Below are positions 8,894 through 15,931 of a stretch of DNA of 64,000 nucleotides, one piece after another. How positions within the stretch are numbered: position 1 is the first letter of the stretch; each line of letters begins with the position of its first letter. A model generated the notes under the pieces. The model saw nothing but the letters and a program-made list of their open reading frames with translations. It was not told the DNA's origin and made no database searches. The position numbers were made by a program, and so were the translations under genes. The stretch is from Tissierella sp. MB52-C2 (GTDB taxonomy: Bacteria > Bacillota > Clostridia > Tissierellales > Tissierellaceae): assembly GCF_030931715.1 (NCBI RefSeq), contig NZ_CP133261.1, positions 1,302,001 through 1,366,000 on the forward strand. Direction: 5' to 3'.

Positions 8894-10163
8894 AACTATT
8901 TTATCAATAATTATGACCCTTGGATGTTTTGGGTTTACGGTAGGCTGTTCTTCTATAGAGAGTATTGAGGTAAAAGAAGTTATTCCAATGGTTCAACAAA
9001 TAGATGAGGTTTCTTATCCTCAAAAAATAATAATTGCATTAGGTGAAGCTACCCATGGAAATAAGGAATTTACCCAATTGAAACTAAGGGTCTTTAAGCA
9101 ACTAGTAGAGCAACAAAATATTTGTGTCTTCGCACTGGAAGGAGATATGGGAGGCTGCCGTAAAGTCAACGATTATATCCAAGGAGGCAAGGGAACAGCA
9201 GAGCAAGCAGCTTCAGAAATTGGATTTGCTATTTATCGTACACAAGAAATGGTTGATTTGATAGAATGGATGCGTTCATTCAATGAAGATAAACCGGAAT
9301 CAGAGCAAATTCGTTTCTATGGCTATGATATGCAAAGGTATGATAATTCTAAATCAGAGCTGTTGAAGATATTAAATAACTCTGCATCAGAACTAAATCA
9401 ACAATATGCTTCAACACTAAATAAATTTACAGATGATAATATGTATGACCTAGATAAAGATACAGTAAAAACTGTTATTTCAGAATTAGAAACACTAAAT
9501 AACCATCTAGAAGAACAGCGAGATACTATTATTTCAGCAACATCTGAAATGGAGTTTGCTTTAGCGCAACAGTATGCAGAGTGTATTAGACAAAATTCTG
9601 AACTACGATTGGCAGACAGTGATTATGGAACGAAACGTGATTCATATATGGCAGATAATGTAGAATGGATATTAGAATATGAAGAAACATTTTATGGTAA
9701 TAATCGCATCTTTATAGCAGGGCATAATGGACATATAGGGAAAACAACTGCTACAGTCGGAACAGAAAAAATAATGGGAGAACTTCTGGCAGAAAAATAT
9801 GGTGATGAATATTTTGCAATCGGAACTGAATTTTATGAGAGCACATTTTTAGCTTCTGATTACAATACGGGAGAACGCAGAGAATACAGAGTGAAAAATA
9901 GCGGTAACAACCGTCTAGCTGTGTTATTACATGAAGCGGCTAATGATTCACTATATTTAAAGATGGAAGTTGAAAATACAGATTCGGATTTGGCAAGGTA
10001 TCTTAATGAAAAGCAGCCAATGAGTTCTATTGGGGATATGTTTTCTAATACTTTTTCAAAAACAGAAAAGGCTTATACCCAGAAAATAGCACCATATAAA
10101 GCTTATAATGGAATTATCTTTATAGACACACTAACTCCATCTACAATGCTTGATTCTAAATAA
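8883..10163 (+). CDS. Erythromycin-esterase-family protein, exported or lipid-anchored
   Basis: 426-residue member of the erythromycin esterase fold family (Ere, succinoglycan-biosynthesis-type proteins). Family hallmarks: IIALGEATHGNKEFTQLK with the conserved E-x-x-H-G, then FALEGDMGGCRKVNDYI, IRFYGYDMQ, and IFIAGHNGHIGK with the conserved His. The N-terminus is a hydrophobic signal with a Cys at residue 22 (FTVGC), an imperfect lipobox, so an extracellular, possibly membrane-anchored location is likely. True Ere macrolide esterases are cytoplasmic, so macrolide hydrolysis should not be assumed. Start ATG 8883 has AAAGGAAG 7 nt upstream. It closes the PadR/DUF2812 operon. Confidence 0.8.
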   Translation: MKIKTILSIIMTLGCFGFTVGCSSIESIEVKEVIPMVQQIDEVSYPQKIIIALGEATHGNKEFTQLKLRVFKQLVEQQNICVFALEGDMGGCRKVNDYIQGGKGTAEQAASEIGFAIYRTQEMVDLIEWMRSFNEDKPESEQIRFYGYDMQRYDNSKSELLKILNNSASELNQQYASTLNKFTDDNMYDLDKDTVKTVISELETLNNHLEEQRDTIISATSEMEFALAQQYAECIRQNSELRLADSDYGTKRDSYMADNVEWILEYEETFYGNNRIFIAGHNGHIGKTTATVGTEKIMGELLAEKYGDEYFAIGTEFYESTFLASDYNTGERREYRVKNSGNNRLAVLLHEAANDSLYLKMEVENTDSDLARYLNEKQPMSSIGDMFSNTFSKTEKAYTQKIAPYKAYNGIIFIDTLTPSTMLDSK

Positions 10164-10248
10164 TCAGTCTTATGGAGATAGATGTAATAATAATTTGCTA
10201 AATCCAAATTTAACATACAAATTATTTATATTGGTAAAGGAGAATAAA

Positions 10249-10317
10249 GTGGCAAATCATGAATTTGGAATTATGGAAACTATTCTTAAAGAAAACCAAA
10301 GGAAGGTTAAGAAATAA
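10249..10317 (+). other. Possible 22-codon small ORF or 5' gene remnant
   Basis: GTG start with AAAGGAG 6 nt upstream, encoding 22 residues beginning VANHEFGIMETILKE. The good ribosome site and very short product suggest the 5' end of a gene whose remainder has been deleted, but a genuine micro-protein is possible. Confidence 0.3.
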
Positions 10318-10437
10318 CTAGGTAGAGATGTCCATTTTTTTTTAATATATAGTAACACTTGTGCTAGTCCACCATATAATAATATTAGAAAAGTCATAAA
10401 TAAACTTTTCTAACATTAAAAAAGGAAGGTGAAAACA

Positions 10438-10803
10438 ATGGATTACGAACAAGTGGCTAGCAGAACATCAACATGCAACGATCCAATTGGAATAGGTGCA
10501 ACATGCGTAGCACAAATAGACGGAAGATTTTTCTTGCTTATAGAAATAGAAATAGAAGCTGCGGGTTTTGAAAGAGAAGAAGTAATCATATTTGAAATAA
10601 CAGCAGCACAAGCAGCAGCACTAATAGCAGCAGGAGTTATGCGTTGTCGAATAGTTACCACAATTCCCACTCCAGGTCCAGGACAGGAAGTAAATCTTAT
10701 TTGTGCATTTGTAGTAGGTCAAAATGTATTCTTGGTGTTTAATGTTGAAAATGCAACTGATCAATTAGTTCTAGTTAGAGTGCCTTTATGTACTATCGTT
10801 TAA
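10438..10803 (+). CDS. Unrecognised 121-residue protein
   Basis: I do not recognise this protein. It has no signal peptide or long membrane helix. It alternates hydrophobic strands (FFLLIEIEIEAAGF, VIIFEITAAQAAALIAAGV, VFLVFNVENA) with four scattered cysteines (in STCNDP, GATCVAQ, MRCRIV and LICAF), and a fifth near the C-terminus (PLCTIV). An Ala-rich AAQAAALIAAG segment sits in the middle. The beta-rich pattern with cysteines would suit a small structural or spore-coat-like protein, but that is speculation. Start ATG 10438 is preferred over an in-frame GTG at 10429, because AAAGGAAGG ends 8 nt before it. Monocistronic, with its own terminator. Confidence 0.75.
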   Translation: MDYEQVASRTSTCNDPIGIGATCVAQIDGRFFLLIEIEIEAAGFEREEVIIFEITAAQAAALIAAGVMRCRIVTTIPTPGPGQEVNLICAFVVGQNVFLVFNVENATDQLVLVRVPLCTIV

Positions 10804-10834
10804 TGTAATAGAGATTAAACCCACGAAACAATTG

Positions 10835-10866
10835 GACCAGGAGTAATAATCCTGGTCTTTTTTATT
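10835..10866 (+). terminator. Intrinsic terminator
   Basis: GACCAGGA (10835-10842) pairs with TCCTGGTC (10850-10857), followed by a T-rich run. Confidence 0.9.
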
Positions 10867-10904
10867 GGAGAGTTTATCGTAGACCAAAAATAGTCATATA
10901 AAAA

Positions 10905-10948
10905 TGCACCTCCAAAAGTTAAAATTACTATCTAACTTTTGGGGTGCA
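10905..10948. repeat. Inverted repeat resembling paired IS ends
   Basis: TGCACCTCCAAAAGTTA (10905-10921) faces TAACTTTTGGGGTGCA (10933-10948) across 11 nt; the arms match except for one inserted base. The sequence TGCACCCCAAAAGTTA resembles terminal repeats of some IS3-family elements, so this may be a head-to-head scar of two IS ends. It could also simply be a hairpin. Confidence 0.45.
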
Positions 10949-11250
10949 CTTCATTAGAGGGTCTCTTTGTATATTAGAATAAAAGAAGTGAGTAGCAAGC
11001 ATTCAATTAGGCATGTCTAATGCCTAATACTATTATATTAATTTAATTAAATTTGGTGAAATAAATATTTATTATTTAGAACGAAATTAAATTTTGCTAG
11101 TGAGCGCAGAGGAAAATAGAATAGTAAAATCAAATTAAGCTTATATTTTTTACTATTTGAAGAATTTTTTTTAAATAATAGGAGAAAATAGATGTTGCAA
11201 GAAGTAATTGTAATATAAATATAAAATAAAGGACTGAGGGGAGATATTAA
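10949..11250. other. Intergenic stretch upstream of the lipoprotein gene
   Basis: About 300 bp, very AT-rich. The only clear structure is a dyad TTAGGCA (11007-11013) and TGCCTAA (11021-11027), a possible operator. No gene is visible. The ribosome site of the next gene is GAGGGGAG at 11236-11243. Confidence 0.5.
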
Positions 11251-12054
11251 ATGAGAAACAGAAAATTATTGCTAATAAAGCTTATTTTGGTGATTATGAG
11301 TATATCTTTAGTGATTGCAGGTTGTAACACAAATGGCAAAGTAACTGAGAAAAAAGTAGAAAAATCAAAGGCTGGAAGTGAGACTACACCAAGAGTAGAA
11401 GAATCCAAAGTTAAAGGTGAGACTACGCCAAAAGTAGGAGATAAATCTGAACGAAGAGAAATGGATAATAACATTCCAGATTCTTTAGATGATATAAAAG
11501 ACGATGCAGAAGATATAGTAGAAGATACAACTAAAGAAGATTGGACAGAAATTAATGAAAAATTGTCTTCTATAGAAAGAAATTGGTCCTTATATGAGAC
11601 CATGGCTAAAGAGAAGAAGGTTTCTAAAGGTGAACTAGATAAATTTATAGATGATTTAAATAATTTAAAGAAAGAAGTGAAGGATAAGAAAACGTATGAA
11701 ACAAAACTAGCTGCTAATAGATTAGCAATAACATCTACGGACTTTATGAAGCTATATGAAAGAAAATTTTTAGTTGACATAGAAAAGATAGAATTATATG
11801 GGAAACAAATATTATTTACAGCAGAACATGATGACTGGGAACAATCCAAGGTAGAGTTGAAATCAGCAATGAAAATTTGGAACGAAGCTCAAATGGAAGC
11901 AGACAAAATAGACCCCAATATTACTAAAAGAGTTTCTGATATTATGACAAATATATCAGATGCGATAGATGCAAAAGATAATAAAAAAATTAAAGAAACA
12001 TATGAAGTATTAGATGATGAACTTGACAAACTAGAAGATCGTTTCAGGATATAA
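11251..12054 (+). CDS. Lipoprotein with charged helical body, unknown function
   Basis: 267-residue predicted lipoprotein: positively charged MRNRK, a hydrophobic segment and lipobox VIAGC with Cys25. Residues 40-75 contain an imperfect tandem repeat (SETTPRVEESKV, then GETTPKVGDKS), probably a flexible linker. The remaining roughly 190 residues are highly charged and helical, with two similar-looking helical segments around DWTEINEKLSSIERNW and DWEQSKVELKSAMKIW, suggesting an internal duplication. The family is common in Clostridia but I know no function for it. Anchored on the outer face of the membrane. Expressed alone and followed by a hairpin. Confidence 0.8.
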   Translation: MRNRKLLLIKLILVIMSISLVIAGCNTNGKVTEKKVEKSKAGSETTPRVEESKVKGETTPKVGDKSERREMDNNIPDSLDDIKDDAEDIVEDTTKEDWTEINEKLSSIERNWSLYETMAKEKKVSKGELDKFIDDLNNLKKEVKDKKTYETKLAANRLAITSTDFMKLYERKFLVDIEKIELYGKQILFTAEHDDWEQSKVELKSAMKIWNEAQMEADKIDPNITKRVSDIMTNISDAIDAKDNKKIKETYEVLDDELDKLEDRFRI

Positions 12055-12079
12055 CTAGGGTAATAAATACCCTAGTTAT
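12051..12079 (+). terminator. Hairpin overlapping the lipoprotein stop codon
   Basis: ATAACTAGGGTA (12051-12062) pairs perfectly with 12068-12079 around a 5-nt loop. The T run is weak, so it is a probable rather than certain terminator. Confidence 0.65.
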
Positions 12080-12759
12080 TCATTAGATAATTTAATTAGT
12101 TCAGATACAGTAACAAATTTATAACCTCTTTTTTAGTTCTAACAATATATTTTTTAGAGCTTCTACAGTGTGGCCTTCATTATGATAAACATTAAATTGA
12201 ATGCTAATTAATTATTTGAGCAAGCCAAAAGAAAAAATAAATATATCATTCACTTTGGAATCTAAACGGGAATTTTGAAATCATAAGACATATAATTTAT
12301 ATTTTATATAATAACAATTCATGTACCTAAAGAAAGGGAAAAGATATCCGTATATAGGTATATGATCAATAAAGTTAATTATATATTTGATTTGCAATTA
12401 GAATTATTAAATGTCATTGTAAATGGATCTATAATATGGAGTAACGCTAATAGGGAAAGGTTAATATATTAAAAGAAGAAGAGTTAAAATCCCCATGATC
12501 CTGTATTATTTGTTTCTACTATAGGTGTGATGGAATTTAAAAATTGGTTTTAATTCATTGATTTTTTGGCTAATAAAGTTAGTGGAGTCATAAAGGATTT
12601 ATTAAGTTTTGAAGATTGCTTGAGTATGGAAGCGATTATGACATTAACAAATATAGAAGATATTTTTAATCGCGGTATAAATGGGACAGAAGGAAATATC
12701 GATATGGATATTTATTCACATTCAATATGGATTTTACACAAAAAATCTAAACATTTTTA
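12080..12759. other. Degraded gene-poor stretch
   Basis: Mostly non-coding. Short open stretches occur (for example 12566-12760, about 64 codons with no start context I trust) that may be eroded upstream parts of the amidase remnant that follows, but I cannot match them to its usual N-terminal domain. I see no RNA gene or promoter that can be supported. Confidence 0.4.
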
Positions 12760-13033
12760 GTAGAATTAGCTTTTATTACTAATGTAGATGATTCTAAGAT
12801 ATTAAAAGATAAGCAAGATGAATTAGCCTTAGTTGTAGCAAAAGGGATATTGAATTATTTGGGAGTGAAATATATTGAGAAAACTAAAGAATTAGATTGT
12901 AGCTCATGGCAGTAGGGGCTATGGAGTGGGGAATTAAAAATAATCTTACTGATGGAACTAATCTAAGGAACCTATTACATTAGAAAAATTTATAACAATA
13001 TTATATAGATATGATAAGGCTCTAGTAATCTAG
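12760..13033 (+). pseudogene. N-acetylmuramoyl-L-alanine amidase, C-terminal remnant with frameshifts
   Basis: One frame gives VELAFITNVDDSKILKDKQ, then LALVVAKGILNYLGVKYI, the end of an Amidase_3 domain (zinc-dependent cell-wall amidase). A second frame gives WGIKNNLTDGTN and a third KEPITLEKFITILYRYDKAL, which together are the repeat-type tail often found after such amidases. The pieces lie in order but are separated by a stop codon (12913-12915) and frame changes near 12913 and 12970, and the N-terminal catalytic part is missing. The gene is therefore dead. It may derive from a phage lysin or a cell-wall hydrolase. Confidence 0.75.
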
Positions 13034-13094
13034 GGTCTTGTTTTATTTCTCGGGAATTAATAATCTAATATTATATTCTTTCTATTAATTATGG

Positions 13095-13155
13095 TTGTAT
13101 TTAAATAAGAGAAAGAATATAATATTCATATCCCCCATAGGGGGATATGAATATT
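13095..13155 (+). promoter_or_regulatory. MATE/CsoR promoter overlapped by a perfect long palindrome
   Basis: The -35 is TTGTAT (13095-13100), the spacer 17 bp and the -10 TATAAT (13118-13123). Overlapping the -10 is a palindrome with two perfect 16-bp arms (13121-13136 and 13140-13155) and a 3-nt centre. Its core is TATCCCCC-ATA-GGGGGATA, the C-tract/G-tract layout of CsoR-family operators. With a CsoR-family gene at the end of the operon, this is the likely repressor site. Confidence 0.85.
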
Positions 13156-13171
13156 AAGGGGAAGATACGAT

Positions 13172-14536
13172 ATGAAAAATAAGTCAACTTTTTTAAAAAG
13201 ATTTGATAAAGAAAGTATTATCATTATAATAGCTTTAGCTTTACCGGCAATGATTGAAAATATCTTGCAGGTTCTTATTGGCGTTGTGGATACATATTTT
13301 ATTGGAAAAATCGGTACAGAAGCTATAGCTGGTGTTGGGGTTACAAATCTGATTATGAATATTTATATCGCCTTCTTTCTCGCACTAGGAGTGGGGACTA
13401 CTGCCATTGTATCTAGGAATATAGGTGCTAATAATATTGAAAATGCTAATAATGCAGTAAGACAATCTATCATAATGGCTTTAGGTATAGGTACAATATT
13501 TGGAATAATAAACTTCATTTTTTCTAGAGATATATTACTTATTTTAGGTGCAGAAGAAAGAGTAATTCAATATGCCTTACCTTATTTTTTCTCTGTAGCA
13601 ATTCCATCAGTTTTCTTATGTCTTATGATGATTTTATCTAGTAGTCTACGGGGTGCGGGAGATACTAAAACCCCTATGAAAATAGCAATTGTAGCCAATA
13701 TTATTAATATAGTACTTGATTATATATTAATATTTGGTATATTTAATTTTAACGGACTTGGCATTTTAGGAGCAGGTATAGCAACAACAATCTCTAGAAT
13801 AGTTGGAGTTATTCTTTTGCTAAAAAAAATAAATAACGATAAAACTAAAATACATATTAATATATTAGAGAAATGGTATATTGACAAAGATATTTTAAAA
13901 TCCATTACTAAAATAGGGTTACCAGCTGCGATTGAAAAACTCATTATGAGATTTGGACAGCTTGTATATGGAGGTATGATAATAAAAATTGGTACTGAAG
14001 CATATGCAGCTCATAATATAGCAGGAACCATAGAAACATTTTCTTACTTACCAGGAATGGGTTTCGGAGTAGCAGCGGCTACCCTTGTTGGACAAAGCCT
14101 TGGTGCAAAAAAAAATGATGAAGCTAAAAAAATTGGATTGATGTCTTATTTTCTTGCAACAGGGTTTATGGTAGTAGTAGGTGCTATTTTCTATATATTT
14201 GCTCCATTTCTCGCAGGAATATTTAGTGAAGATCCAGAAGTAATTGATCTAGTTGTTAAAGTACTAAGAATTATAGCATTAGTTCAGCCATTCCTATGTA
14301 TAACCCTAGTAATCACTTCAGCACTCCAGGGAGCAGGAGATACCAGATTTCCAATGTACTCAACTTTTATTGGGATATGGGGAGTACGAGTATTGGGAGT
14401 ATATCTATTAGGAATAAGATTAAACTTAGGATTAGTTGGTGTATGGTTGGCAATTTCTATAGATATAATAGTCAGAGGAATTATTTTAATGATTCGATTT
14501 ATGAAGGATAAATGGAAAGAAATAAAAATAGAATAA
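13172..14536 (+). CDS. MATE-family multidrug/cation antiporter
   Basis: 454-residue MATE transporter with twelve predicted helices in two six-helix halves. Recognisable family motifs: PAMIENILQVLIGVVDTYFI near the N-terminus, LRGAGDTKTPM at the end of helix 4 and, in the second half, the equivalent LQGAGDTRFPM. These proteins expel drugs or organic cations using a Na+ or H+ gradient. It is co-transcribed with a CsoR-family repressor 30 bp downstream and sits behind the palindrome at 13121-13155, so expression is probably induced by the repressor's ligand. The pairing of a MATE pump with a metal-type repressor is unusual. AAGGGGAAG is the ribosome site. Confidence 0.92.
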   Translation: MKNKSTFLKRFDKESIIIIIALALPAMIENILQVLIGVVDTYFIGKIGTEAIAGVGVTNLIMNIYIAFFLALGVGTTAIVSRNIGANNIENANNAVRQSIIMALGIGTIFGIINFIFSRDILLILGAEERVIQYALPYFFSVAIPSVFLCLMMILSSSLRGAGDTKTPMKIAIVANIINIVLDYILIFGIFNFNGLGILGAGIATTISRIVGVILLLKKINNDKTKIHINILEKWYIDKDILKSITKIGLPAAIEKLIMRFGQLVYGGMIIKIGTEAYAAHNIAGTIETFSYLPGMGFGVAAATLVGQSLGAKKNDEAKKIGLMSYFLATGFMVVVGAIFYIFAPFLAGIFSEDPEVIDLVVKVLRIIALVQPFLCITLVITSALQGAGDTRFPMYSTFIGIWGVRVLGVYLLGIRLNLGLVGVWLAISIDIIVRGIILMIRFMKDKWKEIKIE

Positions 14537-14566
14537 TGCAATTTTATATAAAGGAGTGATATTAAT

Positions 14567-14839
14567 ATGAATGAACATAATCATCCTCATAGTAAACAAA
14601 TTATTAATAGAATGTCAAGAATCATTGGACATGCAGAAGCAGTAAAAAGAATGATAGAAGAAGGAAAAGAATGTAGTGAAATACTTATACAAATAGCGGC
14701 AGTTAAGGCAGCGCTTAATAATACTGGAAAGCTAATTTTGCAAGATCATATAAATCACTGTATTGTAGAAGCTATTGAAAATAATGATAATGAGCCATTG
14801 GAAAAATTAAATGCTGCTATAGATAAATTTATTAAGTGA
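14567..14839 (+). CDS. CsoR/RcnR-family repressor with copper-type ligand set
   Basis: 90-residue all-helical repressor of the CsoR/RcnR/FrmR family. The metal-ligand positions of Cu(I)-sensing CsoR are present at family spacing: Cys36 (KECSEI), His61 (QDHINH) and Cys65 (HCIVEA). His-rich N-terminus (MNEHNHPHSK) recalls RcnR/FrmR relatives. It is the second gene of the MATE operon and should bind the G/C-tract palindrome upstream, closing an autoregulatory loop. By ligands it could sense Cu(I), but persulfide- or aldehyde-sensing relatives share the fold, and the regulated pump is not a copper ATPase. Confidence 0.88.
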   Translation: MNEHNHPHSKQIINRMSRIIGHAEAVKRMIEEGKECSEILIQIAAVKAALNNTGKLILQDHINHCIVEAIENNDNEPLEKLNAAIDKFIK

Positions 14840-15344
14840 TTATTAAATCCAATGCTTTTTGGATAATGTATTTGTTATGTATAGTGAAAATAGAATTATA
14901 TTGGGAATCTACATGAATTGTTTTAAAAACAACCAGGGCTAATACCTCAAAATACTTGCTTGATTAGGTATGATATATTATTTTTATAAAAAGGTAATAG
15001 AAAAGAAACACTAAGGTTCTATTTTTTGCCGTCAGAAAAATGGCAGAAATATTTTATTAAACTTGATTAAGATTGATTTGTTTAATTCTATCCTATTTTG
15101 TAAGAGCATGCCATTTACATAGATGTAAATAAAGCAAATTAAATTGATTATATAAAATATATCCACTATAATTTATATATTGTATTATAATAACTTCAAA
15201 TAAATAAGTATTTGAGGGTTTTACTGCTTTATATATTGATAGGTTGATAGATGAATAATATAATGTATATAATTAGATTAAGACGAAGCAAGGATTATTT
15301 ATATTATAGTGCATAAGAATTATTTATTTAGATGGAGGACAGTT
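14840..15344. other. Intergenic stretch with weak hairpins
   Basis: About 500 bp without a gene. AATAGAA (14996-15002) can pair with TTCTATT (15017-15023) followed by Ts, a weak terminator for the MATE operon. A short perfect dyad ATTTACAT-AG-ATGTAAAT lies at 15113-15130. Nothing else can be supported. Confidence 0.45.
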
Positions 15345-15710
15345 ATGAAAATAAATACTATAAAAGAGAATAATATAGACATTGCTATTGTAAATAGTAA
15401 GGATATATTGATAACAGATGTTCAGTCAGCATTGGATTTTATGATGACGATACAGTATAAAACTAACTGTAATCGTATAGTTTTGAACAAATCGGCAATA
15501 TGTGAAGATTTTTTTAATTTAAGTACAAAAATTGCTGGTGAAATATTACAAAAATTTGTTACTTATCAAGTGAAAATGGCTATTGTAGGAGACTTTTCTG
15601 AATATACAAGTAAGAGCTTGAGGGATTTTATTTATGAATGTAATAAAGGAAAGGATATATTTTTCTTATCTGATGAAAAAGAATCCATTAAAAAATTAAG
15701 TATGGTATAG
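15345..15710 (+). CDS. DUF4180-family protein
   Basis: 121-residue cytoplasmic protein of the DUF4180 family: alternating strands and helices, with DIAIVNSKDILITDVQSALD, NRIVLNKSAICEDFF, LSTKIAGEILQKFVTY, MAIVGDFS and SKSLRDFIYECNKG in family order. It is close to the usual family length. The fold resembles STAS-like alpha/beta domains, but the function is unknown; members frequently lie near regulators and transporters. Start ATG 15345 has GGAGG 6 nt upstream; an upstream in-frame codon at 15309 lacks a site. No partner gene is attached. Confidence 0.78.
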   Translation: MKINTIKENNIDIAIVNSKDILITDVQSALDFMMTIQYKTNCNRIVLNKSAICEDFFNLSTKIAGEILQKFVTYQVKMAIVGDFSEYTSKSLRDFIYECNKGKDIFFLSDEKESIKKLSMV

Positions 15711-15761
15711 TATTTACTAATACAAACAAATAGACAATAAGAATTTATTATTGTAAATAGC

Positions 15762-15790
15762 TTGACAAAGAAATTTCATTTTGATATTAT
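15762..15790 (+). promoter_or_regulatory. Promoter for the second MATE gene
   Basis: TTGACA (15762-15767), 17-bp spacer, TATTAT (15785-15790). It lies about 140 bp upstream of the MATE start codon and so produces a leader of about 135 nt. Confidence 0.8.
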
Positions 15791-15796
15791 ACAAGG

Positions 15797-15905
15797 CAAA
15801 TGAATAGATCTCATAGTATTATTCTCGCCGGAGAATAATACATCTATAAAGAGATAAAAGAATCGCATCGGTAGGCCTGAGGTTGCGTCAGGTCTACTTT
15901 TTTTA
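15797..15905 (+). promoter_or_regulatory. Structured leader with intrinsic terminator (candidate attenuator or riboswitch)
   Basis: Between promoter and gene lie a perfect 11-bp hairpin (15816-15826 with 15831-15841, loop GCCG), an outer AUCUC/GAGAU pairing around it (15808-15812 with 15851-15855), and an intrinsic terminator (15871-15880 with 15888-15897, then seven T). A 12-codon ORF starting at 15800 ends within the first hairpin. The terminator inside the 5' leader implies that pump expression depends on read-through. I do not recognise a named riboswitch class. Confidence 0.7.
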
Positions 15906-15931
15906 TTTATATTCTAAGAGGAGGAGAAAGT

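Noticed and set aside
11247-11849. 200-codon open frame on the minus strand opposite the lipoprotein
   Set aside because: Serine-rich translation typical of antisense to an acidic, lysine-rich gene; the plus-strand gene has a signal peptide and ribosome site.
12566-12760. 64-codon frame as an independent gene
   Set aside because: No ribosome site, and it abuts decayed amidase sequence; treated as part of a degraded stretch.
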